The notes: generated by a model not told the origin, from the letters alone. A stretch of DNA of 64,000 nucleotides from Tepidimonas fonticaldi (GCF_007556755.1 NZ_VJOO01000004.1:62001-126000); one strand, 5' to 3'. Numbered from the stretch's first letter, positions 16,054 through 25,571 are shown. A program made the numbers and translations.

Positions 16054-18360
16054 TCAGAACACCGTTTTGACGCTCAACATGACCTTGCGCGGCGCCCCGG
16101 GGGTGTAGAACCCGCGGTACAGCGCATCGGCATACCGCTTGTCGGTCAGGTTGGTGACGTTGAGCTTGACCGTGGTCCGCTCGTCGACCGTGTACTCCAC
16201 CATGCCGTCCCAGACGGTGAACGACGGCGCCACATAGGTGCGCTGGCCCTCGGGGTTTTGGGCGCCCCGGTGCGTCCACCCGATGCCGACGCGCCATTGG
16301 GGGGCGAGGCGATAGGTGGTCCAGGCGCTCAGGCTGTGACGGGGGGTGAGGGCGGGGCGGTCGCCCTCGACCTGGGCGCCGGTGCCGTTGGCCGACAAGG
16401 CCTGGTTGCTGCGGTCGATGCGCGCGCTCGGAATCCAGGTGTGGTTGTAAAACACCTCCCAATTCGGGGTCAGGCGCCCCGCCGCGCTGATTTCCACCCC
16501 GGTGGCGTGGCGTTTGCCCGACAGCAGCATTTGCTGGGCGGCGCTGTCGGGGTCGGTGTTGCGCTCGTTGAATTTTTCCGCGCGGAACAGCGCGACGCCC
16601 AGGCTGGCGCGCTGCTGGAAGAGCTCCCACTTGGCGCCGATTTCGGCGTTGCGGCTCTTTTCGGGCGGGGTGTTGGCCAGCTTGGCGTTGCTGCCACCGG
16701 GGGCGAAGGTGCCCAGGGCAAACTGGTAGGTGTCCCCCGAGGTGTTGTACGACTGGCCCAGCGACACGTAGTAGGACGCCGTCTCGCTCGGTTGGTACAG
16801 CGCGCCGATGCGCGGGCTCCACAGGTTTTCGGTGACCGATCCGGTGTTGCCCGCGGTGTCGCGGTAGGTCGCGCGGAAGCGGTCGAAGCGCAGCCCGCCC
16901 ACCAGCTTCCAGTGCGGCGTCAAGGCCACCACATCCTGGACATACAGACCCAGGCTGTCGGCGTCGAAGGTGTTGAGCGGGGGCGCACCCCGGGTGTCGG
17001 CCCGCCAGGCGCCGTCGTTGGGTGTGCCCACCGTGGTGCCCAGGCCGGAGGCGGCGCCGCCAAAGCTGTTGTTGCGCCGCGCATCCTCGACGGTCAGATC
17101 GACCCCCGCCGTCAGGTGATGGGCCAGCCCCCCAGCCTGGAAGCGGTGGCTGTAGTCGCTTTGGATCTGGGTGATGTCGCTTTGGCCATAGCGCCCTTTG
17201 GGATTGCGGTTGAGCCGCGTGGCGTCCGTGGGCGGGTTGGCGAGCGAAACCGCCTGTCCCCCTGGCTGCTGCGCGGCGGGGGCGAAGGCGATGGCGCTCA
17301 CCCACAGGTCGCGCTCGTAGCGGCCATGGCGCACGGTGGTGCGCAGCTCCTCCTGCGGGCCGAAGCGGTGGGTGTGGGTCAGGGTGAGCGCCGTTTGTTC
17401 GGTAGTTTGGTAATCACTGGCCAATCCATAGTAGTTTTTGGCGGGCAGCACCGGCACGATGGTTCGGGTGGGGTCGGTGGCGCTGCCCGTCAACAACCAG
17501 GGGTGGTTGTAGTTGGGGCGGCCCTCGGTCTGCAGGTGGTACAGGTCGATCTGGAACTCGTCGCGTCCGCCGATGCCGGTGCGCCAACTGGCGGCAAGGC
17601 CGCGGCGGTCGTCCTTCGCCCCCCAGTTGTCGCTGTTTTGGGCCATGGCATTCAGGCGCACCGCGCTGTCGGGGCCGAGGGGCCGGTTCAGATCGGCCTG
17701 TACGCGGCGGTGGCCGCCGCTGCCGAGCGTGAGTTCCGCCTCGTACCGGTCCATCAGGAACGGCTGCTTGGTGACCTGGTTGACCACGCCGCCGGTCGAG
17801 CCCTTGCCGAACAGCATCGACGCCGACCCTTTGAGTACCTCGACCCGTTCGGTCGCGAAGGTGTCGCGGGTGATGAGCTGGCCCTCGCGCAGGCCGTCGC
17901 GGTAGATGTCGCCCGCTTGTCCGAGCGAGAAGCCGCGCAGGCGCACATCCTCCTCTCCGGTTTCGCCGGCCAGGAAGGTCACGCCGGCGGTCGCCTTGAG
18001 CACCTCGCGAAAGTCGTCGAGGTTGCGGTCGTCCAGCAGTTGCTCGGTCATCACCGTCACATGCTGGGGGATGTCGCGCAGGGCTTGCTGGCCTTTGCCC
18101 AGCCGGGTGTCGGTGGCGCGCAGGGTGCTTTTGGCGCGGATTTCGGCCGGGTCGCCCGCATCGCGCACGGTGACGGTGTCCAGGCTGCCGGCCACGCCTT
18201 CGCTGGCGGGCATGGCGGTCTGGGCGGCGGCCTGCAGACCGCTGGCGAGCAGCAGCGCGCCCAGCGGCAGCGCGGCCGTGCTGCGCGCAGGGGTGGGCGG
18301 GGTGGCGCGGCGGGGAGCGAGCGAGGGGTGTGTAGGGTAAGTGGGGCGGGAGCGTGGCAT
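16054..18360 (-). CDS. TonB-dependent siderophore receptor
   Basis: 768 residues from the ATG at 18360. The N-terminal signal region is arginine/proline-rich, then hydrophobic (LPLGALLLASGLQAAAQT). The plug domain (about residues 90-230) contains QALRDIPQHVTVMTEQLLDD and VEVLKGSASMLFGKGSTGGVVNQV. A long 22-strand barrel follows and ends in the outer-membrane signature VMLSVKTVF with a terminal Phe. It should bind and import a ferric siderophore, driven by the TonB/ExbBD genes downstream. In-frame codons reach back to 18492 but run through the AT-rich promoter, so the later start is preferred. Confidence 0.93.
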   Translation of the reverse strand: MPRSRPTYPTHPSLAPRRATPPTPARSTAALPLGALLLASGLQAAAQTAMPASEGVAGSLDTVTVRDAGDPAEIRAKSTLRATDTRLGKGQQALRDIPQHVTVMTEQLLDDRNLDDFREVLKATAGVTFLAGETGEEDVRLRGFSLGQAGDIYRDGLREGQLITRDTFATERVEVLKGSASMLFGKGSTGGVVNQVTKQPFLMDRYEAELTLGSGGHRRVQADLNRPLGPDSAVRLNAMAQNSDNWGAKDDRRGLAASWRTGIGGRDEFQIDLYHLQTEGRPNYNHPWLLTGSATDPTRTIVPVLPAKNYYGLASDYQTTEQTALTLTHTHRFGPQEELRTTVRHGRYERDLWVSAIAFAPAAQQPGGQAVSLANPPTDATRLNRNPKGRYGQSDITQIQSDYSHRFQAGGLAHHLTAGVDLTVEDARRNNSFGGAASGLGTTVGTPNDGAWRADTRGAPPLNTFDADSLGLYVQDVVALTPHWKLVGGLRFDRFRATYRDTAGNTGSVTENLWSPRIGALYQPSETASYYVSLGQSYNTSGDTYQFALGTFAPGGSNAKLANTPPEKSRNAEIGAKWELFQQRASLGVALFRAEKFNERNTDPDSAAQQMLLSGKRHATGVEISAAGRLTPNWEVFYNHTWIPSARIDRSNQALSANGTGAQVEGDRPALTPRHSLSAWTTYRLAPQWRVGIGWTHRGAQNPEGQRTYVAPSFTVWDGMVEYTVDERTTVKLNVTNLTDKRYADALYRGFYTPGAPRKVMLSVKTVF

Positions 18361-18445
18361 GGTGGTCAAACGACGGAGCGTGTGATGCGCAAGCGTGGAA
18401 GGGATGGCGGTGGAAAGGTGCCGCAAGCGACGCAACACATTATAC

Positions 18446-18467
18446 GCAAATGAGAACGATTCGTAAT
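18446..18467. promoter_or_regulatory. Fur-box-like site in the receptor/ahpC divergent promoter
   Basis: GCAAATGAGAACGATTCGTAAT lies in an AT-rich pocket (about 18435-18545) in an otherwise very GC-rich region. It resembles the AATGAGAA-x-ATTnnTA layout of beta/gammaproteobacterial Fur sites, only as an imperfect match. Its place about 90 bases upstream of the siderophore receptor start fits iron repression of the operon. Confidence 0.55.
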
Positions 18468-18510
18468 AACAAAAACAAAAGTAACTATCCAACGAATAAA
18501 CACTATCAAT

Positions 18511-18530
18511 CGTGTAAAACGATTGTCATG
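18511..18530. promoter_or_regulatory. Second Fur-like site in the divergent promoter
   Basis: The stretch CGTGTAAAACGATTGTCATG is another AT-rich, Fur-like imperfect inverted sequence. It lies nearer to ahpC (ATG at 18630), so iron control could reach the peroxiredoxin side as well. An OxyR site is not recognisable by eye. Confidence 0.35.
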
Positions 18531-18629
18531 AACTATGATATGCTCGTTTTCACGGAGCCGAGCCACCCGCGCAGGCGGTCCCCGCCGGCTCCGGTCGAAT
18601 CCGTTTTTCAACCACGAAAGGAAAGCAGC

Positions 18630-19193
18630 ATGTCGCTGATCAACACCCAAGTCCCCGCGTTCAAGGCCCAGGCCTTCCACAACGGCAAGTTCATCGAAGT
18701 CACCGAGCAGTCCCTCAAGGGCAAGTGGTCGGTCCTGATCTTCATGCCGGCGGCCTTCACCTTCAACTGCCCGACCGAGGTGGAAGACGCCGCCGACAAC
18801 TACGCCGAGTTCCAGAAGCTGGGCGCCGAGGTCTACATCGTGACCACGGACACCCACTTCTCGCACAAGGTGTGGCACGAGATCAGCCCGGCCGTGGGCA
18901 AGGCCAAGTTCCCGCTGGTGGGCGACCCCACGCACCAACTGACCCGCGCTTTCGGCGTGCACATCGAGGAAGAAGGCCTGGCCCTGCGCGGCACCTTCGT
19001 GATCAACCCGGAGGGGGTGATCAAGACCGCCGAGATCCACGACAACGCCATCGCGCGCGACGTCAAGGAAACGCTGCGCAAGCTCAAGGCCGCCAAGTAC
19101 GTGGCCGAGCACCCGGGCGAAGTCTGCCCGGCCAAGTGGAACGAGGGCGCCAAGACCATCGCCCCGTCGCTGGATCTGGTCGGCAAGATCTGA
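18630..19193 (+). CDS. ahpC: Alkyl hydroperoxide reductase subunit C (2-Cys peroxiredoxin)
   Basis: 187 residues, the standard AhpC length. C47 in [11 protein letters not shown] is the peroxidatic Cys and C166 in [10 protein letters not shown] the resolving Cys. It reduces hydrogen and organic peroxides in the cytoplasm and is recharged by AhpF, encoded 130 bases downstream. The Shine-Dalgarno AAAGGAAA supports the ATG at 18630. It is divergent from the iron-uptake operon and shares its AT-rich regulatory region. Confidence 0.98.
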   Translation: MSLINTQVPAFKAQAFHNGKFIEVTEQSLKGKWSVLIFMPAAFTFNCPTEVEDAADNYAEFQKLGAEVYIVTTDTHFSHKVWHEISPAVGKAKFPLVGDPTHQLTRAFGVHIEEEGLALRGTFVINPEGVIKTAEIHDNAIARDVKETLRKLKAAKYVAEHPGEVCPAKWNEGAKTIAPSLDLVGKI

Positions 19194-19217
19194 TCCCGAC
19201 GGTCTGAACCGTCCCTG

Positions 19218-19241
19218 CGGTCCGGCTTCCCCGCCGGACCG
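19218..19241. other. Perfect 9-bp hairpin between ahpC and ahpF
   Basis: CGGTCCGGC and GCCGGACCG are separated by a six-base loop 24 bases after the ahpC stop. No T-run follows, so it is not a classic terminator. A stable intercistronic hairpin could protect the ahpC message or lower ahpF expression relative to ahpC. Confidence 0.6.
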
Positions 19242-19323
19242 CCCGTCGGCCCCTGGCGCCCATGGGCTTGGGCCGGACGGTCGGACGCTGCCCCAGTCAT
19301 CCCGTCCATTCCCGGAGAACCCC

Positions 19324-20910
19324 ATGCTCGACGATCAACTGCAATCCCAACTTCAGGCCTATCTGACGCGTGTCAGCCAGCCGTTCGAGCTGGTGGCCTC
19401 GCTCGATGACTCGGCCAGCGCCCGTGAGCTGGAGCAACTGCTGCGCACCATCGCCCGGCTGTCCGACGGCAAGATCACCGTGCGCACCGACGGCACCGAT
19501 GCGCGCCGTCCGTCCTTTGCCATCCGCCGGCCGGATGGCGCGCAGGACCTGACCTTTGCCGCCATCCCGCTGGGGCATGAATTCACCTCGCTGGTGCTGG
19601 CATTGCTGTGGACCGGCGGGCACCCGCCCAAGGTCGCGCCCGAGGTGCTGGACCAGGTGCGCGCCCTCGACGGGGAGTACCGCTTCGAGGTCTACATGTC
19701 GCTGTCGTGCCACAACTGCCCGGACGTGGTGCAGGCGCTCAGCCTGATGGCCATCCTCAACCCCCGCGTGCACACCACCGTCATCGACGGCGCCCTGTTC
19801 CAGGCCGAAGTCGAGCAGCGCAACGTGATGGCCGTGCCGCTGGTCTTGCTCAACGGCGAGGTGTTCGTCTCCGGCCGCACGTCGCTGGAGGAGATCGTCG
19901 CCAAGCTCGACACGGGCTCGGCGGCGCGCGCCGCGGCCCAGTTGTCGGCCAAAGATCCATTCGACGTGCTGATCGTCGGGGGTGGCCCGGCCGGTGCCGC
20001 CGCCGCTGTCTACGCCGCGCGCAAGGGCATTCGCACGGGCATCGTGGCCGAGCGCTTCGGCGGGCAGGTGAACGACACGCTGGCGATCGAGAACTACATC
20101 TCGGTCCTGGAAACCGACGGCCCGAAGTTTGCCGCCGCGCTGGAAGCGCAGGTGCGCCACTACGAGGTGGACCTGATGAACGGCCAGCCGGTCGCGGCGC
20201 TGTTGCCCGCCGAAGCGGTGGGCGGCTACGTCGGGGTGCAACTGGCCAACGGGGCCGAGCTGCGCGCCCGCAGCGTGATCCTGGCCACGGGTGCGCGCTG
20301 GCGCAACCTGAACGTGCCCGGCGAAGCCGAGTACAAAAACCGCGGCGTGGCCTATTGCCCGCACTGCGACGGCCCGCTGTTCAAGGGCAAGCGCGTGGCG
20401 GTGATCGGCGGTGGCAATTCCGGCGTCGAGGCGGCGATCGACCTGGCCGGCATCGTCGCGCATGTGACGCTGTTGGAGTTTGCCGATCAGCTCAAGGCCG
20501 ACGCGGTGCTGGTCAGCAAGCTCAAGAGCCTGCCCAATGTGACCGTGCTGACCCAGGCCCAGACCCTGGCGGTGGAAGGCGATGGCCAGAAGGTGACCGG
20601 CCTGCGCTGGCGCGACCGCGCCAGCGGGGCGGAGCAGTCCCTGGCGCTGGAGGGTGTGTTCGTGCAGATCGGGTTGGTGCCCAACACCGAGTGGCTGGAC
20701 GGCGTGGTCGAGCGCAACCGCTTTGGCGAAATCGTGGTCGACGCCAAGGGTCACACCAATGTGCCCGGCGTGTTTGCCGCGGGCGACTGCACGACGGTGC
20801 CGTACAAGCAAATCGTCATCGCGGCGGGCGAAGGGGCCAAGGCAGCGCTGTCCGCCTTCGATTACCTGATCCGCACCCCGGCGCCGCAGGCGGAGCCCGC
20901 GGCGGTCTGA
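19324..20910 (+). CDS. ahpF: Alkyl hydroperoxide reductase subunit F (flavoprotein disulfide reductase)
   Basis: 528 residues. The N-terminal tandem thioredoxin-like part (1-200) contains the CHNC redox motif ([14 protein letters not shown]). The thioredoxin-reductase-like part follows, with FAD site [21 protein letters not shown], the active-site CPHC ([13 protein letters not shown]), NAD(P)H site [12 protein letters not shown] and the C-terminal FAD block [15 protein letters not shown]. It moves electrons from NADH to AhpC. Start ATG 19324 has a GGAG ahead of it. Confidence 0.98.
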   Translation: MLDDQLQSQLQAYLTRVSQPFELVASLDDSASARELEQLLRTIARLSDGKITVRTDGTDARRPSFAIRRPDGAQDLTFAAIPLGHEFTSLVLALLWTGGHPPKVAPEVLDQVRALDGEYRFEVYMSLSCHNCPDVVQALSLMAILNPRVHTTVIDGALFQAEVEQRNVMAVPLVLLNGEVFVSGRTSLEEIVAKLDTGSAARAAAQLSAKDPFDVLIVGGGPAGAAAAVYAARKGIRTGIVAERFGGQVNDTLAIENYISVLETDGPKFAAALEAQVRHYEVDLMNGQPVAALLPAEAVGGYVGVQLANGAELRARSVILATGARWRNLNVPGEAEYKNRGVAYCPHCDGPLFKGKRVAVIGGGNSGVEAAIDLAGIVAHVTLLEFADQLKADAVLVSKLKSLPNVTVLTQAQTLAVEGDGQKVTGLRWRDRASGAEQSLALEGVFVQIGLVPNTEWLDGVVERNRFGEIVVDAKGHTNVPGVFAAGDCTTVPYKQIVIAAGEGAKAALSAFDYLIRTPAPQAEPAAV

Positions 20911-20928
20911 TGGGCCAGAACCCACATG

Positions 20929-20953
20929 CGGGCGGCGCTTGGCGCCGCCCGTT
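20929..20953 (+). terminator. Hairpin terminator between ahpF and bamC
   Basis: A perfect 10-bp GC stem, CGGGCGGCGC / GCGCCGCCCG, with a TTG loop is followed by TTT on the plus strand, in the 43-base gap between two convergent genes. It should end ahpF transcripts. On the minus strand the T-run is weak, so bidirectional use is less certain. Confidence 0.7.
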
Positions 20954-22081
20954 TCACTTCATGTCGTTGGCGATGAGCTGCGCGATGCGCTGCGCGGTGG
21001 CAGAGCGGTCCGGCTGGCCGTTGCTGTCCAGCACGACCACCGTGGCACGCTCGCCGGTGGCGGTGACGCGGATGCGGTAGCGCGTCGGCCCGCTTTGCGC
21101 CGCGCTGGAACTGCCAAACCAGCCGGTGATGCGGCCCAGGAAGCCGCGCTCTTGCGTCTGCGGATTCTCGTCCGGCGGCACATAGCGCACGAAGTATGTC
21201 CCCTCGGCGCGGTTGCGGTCTTCCACGGTGAAGCCGCTGCGGTCCAGCGCCAGCCCCACGCGGCGCCAGGCCCGGTCGAAGTTTTCGTCGATGACGACCG
21301 TCGGCTGGCCATCGACCGTTTCGATGCGCGCGATCACCGGCCGCGCGCCCGCCGCGACGGCGGCCTTGGACTGCTCCTGGCTCACGCCCAGCTTGACCAT
21401 CAGGCGGCGCAGAAACTCGGCCTCCAGCTCCGGGTCGGCGGGGCGGGTCTGCCAGACGGTGTTGTCTTTGCGCTCGGTGGTGTAGACCTCGACCATGCCG
21501 CGGTGGCTGATGAAGATTTCGCTGCCGCCTGCGGCGTTGCGCTCCACGCGGGTGCGGAATTTGTCGCGCTCCCCGGTCGAGTACAGGTTGTCGAACAGCT
21601 TGCCGATGGTCGAGCGGATGATGTCCTGCGGGATCTTGGCGCGGTTTTCGGCCCAGTCCGTCTCCATCAGGCCCAGTTGCGGCTGGTCCAGCGTGAGCAG
21701 AAAGCCGTTTTCCTGCCAGAAGTCGCGCAGCGCAGGCCACAGGTCGTCGGGCGCGCGGTCCACGACCAGCCAGCGTTGGTTGCCCGCCCGTTCGATGCGG
21801 ACATCGCCGATTTGCGCGGGGGCGGCGGTGCCGGTGGGTCGGGCGGCGGCCGTGGCCTCATAGCCCGACGCGGTGACCGACGCCCCGGGCAGCGCATAGC
21901 GCGAATCGCGCGCCAGTTGCGTCAGGTCCGGCGGGACTTCCAGGCGGTTGATCTGTTTGGCGCTCTTGTAGTCGATGCGGTCTTCCTCCAGCACCGAGCA
22001 GCCGCTGGCGAGCAGCGCCGCCAGGGCCAGGGGCGCGAGCCGCCACGCGGTGGAGGGGCGGGGGCGGTGGGATGCGGGCAT
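20954..22081 (-). CDS. bamC: Outer membrane assembly lipoprotein BamC
   Basis: 375 residues. The signal peptide ends in the lipobox ASGC (Cys at about residue 28). The conserved BamC N-terminal segment DYKSAKQINRLEVPPDLTQL follows, then the two helix-grip domains, for example RWLVVDRAPDDLWPALRDFW and FDRAWRRVGLALDRSGFTVEDRN. It is an accessory part of the BAM complex that inserts beta-barrel proteins. It lies 34 bases after dapA, the same pairing as dapA-bamC (nlpB) in E. coli. Confidence 0.95.
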   Translation of the reverse strand: MPASHRPRPSTAWRLAPLALAALLASGCSVLEEDRIDYKSAKQINRLEVPPDLTQLARDSRYALPGASVTASGYEATAAARPTGTAAPAQIGDVRIERAGNQRWLVVDRAPDDLWPALRDFWQENGFLLTLDQPQLGLMETDWAENRAKIPQDIIRSTIGKLFDNLYSTGERDKFRTRVERNAAGGSEIFISHRGMVEVYTTERKDNTVWQTRPADPELEAEFLRRLMVKLGVSQEQSKAAVAAGARPVIARIETVDGQPTVVIDENFDRAWRRVGLALDRSGFTVEDRNRAEGTYFVRYVPPDENPQTQERGFLGRITGWFGSSSAAQSGPTRYRIRVTATGERATVVVLDSNGQPDRSATAQRIAQLIANDMK

Positions 22082-22115
22082 GTCGATTCCCTTGGCGTGC
22101 GATGGGGCGTGTTCG

Positions 22116-23000
22116 TCAGATCAGACCGGCGGCGCGCAAAGCCGCCTCGACGGCGGGCTGGTGCGGGGCCGACAGCGGCGTCATCGGCAGGCGCAGTGTC
22201 GGGCCGCACAGGCCCATGCGCGCCATGGCCCACTTGACGGGGATGGGGTTGGCCTCGACGAAGAGCTGCTTGTGCAGCGGCAGCAGTTGCATCTGGATGC
22301 GCATGGCGGTGCGGGCGTCGCCCGCGATCGCGGCCATGCACAGCTCGTGCATGAGGCGTGGGGCGACGTTGGCGGTGACGCTGACGTTGCCCTGGCCCCC
22401 GCACAGCATCAGCGCCACGGCCGTGGCGTCATCGCCCGAGTAGAGGGCGAAGTCGGCGGGCTTTTCCCGAATCAGCCACTGGGCGCGTTCGATGTTGCCC
22501 GTGGCCTCCTTGATGCCGACGATGCCCGGCACCTCGGCCAGGCGCAGCACCGTCTCGGGCTGCAGATCGGCCACGGTACGGCCCGGCACGTTGTACAGGA
22601 TGATGGGCAGGTCGCCGGTGGCCTCGGCAATCGCCTTGAAGTGCTGGAACAGGCCCTCCTGCGTGGGTTTGTTGTAGTAGGGCACGACCTGCAACTGGCA
22701 GTCGGCGCCCACCCGGCGGGCAAACTCGGCCAGCGCGATCGCCTCGCGCGTGGAATTGGCGCCGCAGCCGGCCATGATGGGCCGCCGCCCGGCGGCCTGC
22801 TCCACGGCGACGCGGATGATTTCGCAGTGCTCCTCGACGCTGACCGTGGGCGACTCGCCGGTGGTGCCGACCACGCCGATGCAGTCGGTGCCCTGATCGA
22901 TGTGCCAGTCGATGAGCTTGCGCAGGGTGTCGTAGTCGACGCGGCCGTCCTCATGCATGGGGGTGACGAGGGCGACGATGCTGCCGGTGATGGGCTTCAT
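22116..23000 (-). CDS. dapA: 4-hydroxy-tetrahydrodipicolinate synthase
   Basis: 294 residues, a (beta/alpha)8 aldolase. It condenses pyruvate with aspartate semialdehyde in the lysine/diaminopimelate pathway. The Schiff-base lysine is K164 (GIKEATGN); Y136 (LYNVPGRTV) and the TT pair at 46-47 ([10 protein letters not shown]) complete the catalytic triad region. Length and motifs are standard. It is the first of the dapA-bamC pair. Confidence 0.97.
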   Translation of the reverse strand: MKPITGSIVALVTPMHEDGRVDYDTLRKLIDWHIDQGTDCIGVVGTTGESPTVSVEEHCEIIRVAVEQAAGRRPIMAGCGANSTREAIALAEFARRVGADCQLQVVPYYNKPTQEGLFQHFKAIAEATGDLPIILYNVPGRTVADLQPETVLRLAEVPGIVGIKEATGNIERAQWLIREKPADFALYSGDDATAVALMLCGGQGNVSVTANVAPRLMHELCMAAIAGDARTAMRIQMQLLPLHKQLFVEANPIPVKWAMARMGLCGPTLRLPMTPLSAPHQPAVEAALRAAGLI

Positions 23001-23070
23001 GGCGTGTGCGCAAATCCAGTGTTGGGTCCAGCGGACATTCTAACCAGCGGCTCGGGCGGTGCTCGCCGGG

Positions 23071-23643
23071 TCAGAGCGGGTAGCGCGGCGGCGCGGCGTT
23101 CGCGGCCGGTGCCTCGCGCACGGCCGCGATGCGCTGCACGAAGCGGTCGGGCCGGCTCAGAAAGCCATCCTCGTAGGCGATCACGCGCAGCTCGGCACAG
23201 GCGCGCAGCAGTTCGCCCGGGGCCAGCAGAAAATCGGGACGCGATGGCTTGCCGACGGTTTCGTTGCCCTGGGCGAAGGTCTCGTACAGCAGCACGCCGC
23301 CGGGTGCGACCGCCTGCACGATGTGCGGCAGCAGGGGGCGCCAGAGGTAGTTGGTCACGACCACTGCGTCAAAACGCTCCTGCGCCAGGGGCCAGGGGGC
23401 GCCCTCCAGGTCGGCGGCGAGCGGGCGCAGCGCCGCGCCCAGGTCGGCGAGTGAGGCCAATGCCGCCGTGTCGCGGTCCACCGCGGTGACGTGCCAGCCC
23501 CGCGCGACCAGCCAGCGCACATGGCGCCCGTGGCCGCAGGCCAGATCCAGAGCGCGCCGTGGGCCCCCGTCCGGTGCGCGGGACTGCAACAGCGCCTCGA
23601 AGCGGGTGATCCAGGGTGAGGGGGGCAAGTCGGCGTGCGGCAT
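23071..23643 (-). CDS. SAM-dependent methyltransferase (class I, small-molecule type)
   Basis: 190 residues from the ATG at 23643. The SAM loop is ALDLACGHGRHVRWLVARGW, followed by the acidic VTAVDRD and the DAVVVTNYLWRPLLPHI catalytic-side block, with LLYETFAQGNE later. It resembles TehB-like small methyltransferases common in Burkholderiales; the acceptor is unknown. An in-frame ATG at 23724 lies inside the neighbouring small gene and is not used. It starts 2 bases after the stop of the 54-residue membrane protein, so the two are coupled. Confidence 0.86.
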   Translation of the reverse strand: MPHADLPPSPWITRFEALLQSRAPDGGPRRALDLACGHGRHVRWLVARGWHVTAVDRDTAALASLADLGAALRPLAADLEGAPWPLAQERFDAVVVTNYLWRPLLPHIVQAVAPGGVLLYETFAQGNETVGKPSRPDFLLAPGELLRACAELRVIAYEDGFLSRPDRFVQRIAAVREAPAANAAPPRYPL

Positions 23644-23645
23644 GG

Positions 23646-23810
23646 TCAAAAGCAACTCCAGAGCCGATCCGCCAGCGTGAGCAGAAAGTCCGGCTCCAGG
23701 TACCAGGCGAACACCGCGGCACACGCGCCCAGGGCCACCCCCCAGCCGGCCAGGTGCAGGACCGGGCGCAAGACCGGACGCGATTGGGGCGACGGGGCAG
23801 CGAAGGACAT
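23646..23810 (-). CDS. 54-residue conserved-looking membrane protein
   Basis: A small ORF with a polar N-terminus (SPQSRPVLRPVLH), one membrane segment (HLAGWGVALGACAAVFAWYL, about residues 18-38) and a tail PDFLLTLADRLWSCF. It is packed between the MFS gene (68 bases upstream) and the methyltransferase (2 bases downstream) on the same strand. I have a vague recollection of similar unnamed small proteins in related genera, but cannot verify it. An AAGGA occurs 12 bases ahead of the ATG, a rather long spacing. Confidence 0.6.
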   Translation of the reverse strand: MSFAAPSPQSRPVLRPVLHLAGWGVALGACAAVFAWYLEPDFLLTLADRLWSCF

Positions 23811-23878
23811 GGCAGGGGCGGGTCCTTGAAGTGAAAACGGTCGAGCGGAGGCCTTGGGTGCGCTGGGGCCGCGAGCGG

Positions 23879-25111
23879 TCACGGAGTGGCCGGCCCGGTC
23901 ATACGCACCGGCCCGCGGCGGATCGGTGCCTCTTGGATGGGCCAGTTGACGACGGCGGCAAAAAGACCCAGCGCGATGGAGATCCACCACACGATATCGT
24001 AGCTGCCCGTGCGGTCGTAGAGCAAGCCGCCCAGCCACACCCCCATGAAGCTGCCCACCTGGTGGCTGAAGAACACGAAGCCCCCGAGCATCGACAGGTG
24101 CGCGACACCAAAGATTTGCGCCACGATGGCATTGGTCGGCGGTACCGTGGACAGCCACAGCAGCCCCATGGCGGCGGCGAAGGCGTACACGCTCCAAGGC
24201 GTTAGCGGCGCGGCCAGAAACAGCGCGATCGCGATCGAGCGCATCAAATAGATGCCGGCGAGGATTTTGCGCTTGGCCAGCCGCTGCCCCAGCACGCCCG
24301 CCGCATAGGTGCCAAACACATTGAACAGGCCGATCAGCGCCAGTGCCGTGGACGCCACCTGCGGCGACAGGCCGTGGTCCTTTAGGTAGCTGGGCATGTG
24401 CACCCCGATGAACACCACCTGAAAGCCGCAGACGAAATAGCCCGCCATCAACAGCTGGAAGCTGCGGTAGCCGAAGGCCTCGCGCAGCGCCTGGCCGATC
24501 GTCTGTTCGCGCGCGGCCCCGCGCGCCCCGCCGGCAAAGTCCGGCTCCCGCAAGCCCCAGGCCAGGGGGCCGATCGCGAGCACGGCGCCGGCGAGCACCA
24601 GCAGCGCGTCCTGCCAGCCGAAGGCGGCGATCAGCCAGCCTTCCACCGGCACCATCAAAAACTGCCCGAACGACCCGGCTGCGGCCGCCAGCCCCATGGC
24701 CCAGGAGCGCCGCTCGGCCGGGATTTGGCGCCCGATGACGCCGTAAATGATGGCGTAGGTCGTGCCCGCCTGGGCCGCACCGATCAACACCCCGGTGGTC
24801 AACGCAAACACCAGCGTCGAGGTGGCGAGTGCCATGCCCGCCAGACCCATTGCGTACAGCAGCGCGCCGCCCAGCAACACCCGGTAGGCCCCAAAGCGGT
24901 CTGCCAGCATGCCGGCAAAAATGCCGAACACCCCCCAGGCCAGGTTTTGCACCGCCATCGCGAAGGCAAAGGTTTCGCGCGTCCAGCCTTGTGCCTGGGT
25001 GATGGGTTGCAGCCACAGCCCAAAGCCGTGGCGGATGCCCATGGAAAAGGTCACGATGAGGGCGCCGCACAGCAGGACCTGGGCGGCGGAGAGTCGGCGG
25101 ACAGCGGTCAT
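23879..25111 (-). CDS. MFS transporter
   Basis: 410 residues from the ATG at 25111, with 12 predicted membrane segments. Major-facilitator features are the loop-2 motif GIFAGMLADRFGAYRVLL and a matching second-half segment VLGQRLAKRKILAGIYLM. The start GIRHGFGLWLQPITQAQGWTRE resembles oxalate/formate-antiporter-like carriers of Proteobacteria. Substrate unknown. The in-frame ATG at 25231 adds a Pro/Arg-rich stretch without homology to membrane carriers, so it is rejected. First gene of the minus-strand run that ends at bamC. Confidence 0.88.
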   Translation of the reverse strand: MTAVRRLSAAQVLLCGALIVTFSMGIRHGFGLWLQPITQAQGWTRETFAFAMAVQNLAWGVFGIFAGMLADRFGAYRVLLGGALLYAMGLAGMALATSTLVFALTTGVLIGAAQAGTTYAIIYGVIGRQIPAERRSWAMGLAAAAGSFGQFLMVPVEGWLIAAFGWQDALLVLAGAVLAIGPLAWGLREPDFAGGARGAAREQTIGQALREAFGYRSFQLLMAGYFVCGFQVVFIGVHMPSYLKDHGLSPQVASTALALIGLFNVFGTYAAGVLGQRLAKRKILAGIYLMRSIAIALFLAAPLTPWSVYAFAAAMGLLWLSTVPPTNAIVAQIFGVAHLSMLGGFVFFSHQVGSFMGVWLGGLLYDRTGSYDIVWWISIALGLFAAVVNWPIQEAPIRRGPVRMTGPATP

Positions 25112-25273
25112 CCGCGAACTGTAGCGGATGGTCGTGCTCCCCGCGCGGGGGCATCGATGGCCGGGTGGGGCGGATGGGTTGGGGCGGGTTGCGCGGCCAT
25201 GCGCAGACCGAATCTGAGGTGGAGGGCCCAAGTCCTTGAACCACCGGGGGTGTTCGGCCTTGTCCCAAGTTGC

Positions 25274-25294
25274 TGTGGATAACTTTGTGGGTAA
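25274..25294 (-). promoter_or_regulatory. Tandem DnaA-box-like sites
   Basis: TGTGGATAA at 25274-25282 is the exact complement of the consensus DnaA box TTATCCACA. TGTGGGTAA at 25286-25294 differs by one base, in the same orientation, with 12 bases between starts (about one helical turn). A perfect 12-bp palindrome follows 2 bases later. These could bind DnaA to control parE or the MFS gene, or sequester DnaA. Confidence 0.55.
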
Positions 25295-25565
25295 GGCGTG
25301 ATCACGCGGGGCAAAGCCACGTCCGGCAAGGGCTTGAACAGATTGCCCAATTTTTAATCAGCCTTAAAACATCAAATAAAACAATGGCTTGAATGATTTC
25401 CCGAGTGCGCTGCAGCGCAACCACGGGGAGTGGCCGCGCAGCCAAGGCCGGTCCGGCGGCGGGCGCCGTGTGTGCAAAACACAGACCGCCCCGGGCTGTC
25501 AAGCCCCCCGCGGGGCCGGGACCGAGCCGCGCCGGAATGGGCGCTCGCCCGGGCGAGCGGGTCCG

Positions 25566-25571
25566 TACAAT
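25566..25571 (+). promoter_or_regulatory. -10-like hexamer 8 bases before parE start
   Basis: TACAAT ends 8 bases before the parE ATG (25580), separated only by CCGCCGCC, which is not a Shine-Dalgarno. The arrangement predicts a transcript starting at or next to the start codon. No good -35 is seen at normal distance. Confidence 0.42.

Noticed and set aside
15353-17305. Extension of the hydroxy-acid oxidase to a 1007-residue protein
   Set aside because: The added part runs across piuC and the receptor gene out of frame; the oxidase start overlaps piuC at 15352.
18361-18492. N-terminal extension of the TonB-dependent receptor to 18492
   Set aside because: It would code through the AT-rich promoter with the Fur-like site and lacks signal-peptide character.
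25274-25400. Chromosomal oriC
   Set aside because: Only two DnaA boxes and none of dnaA, dnaN, gyrB, rpmH or rnpA nearby.
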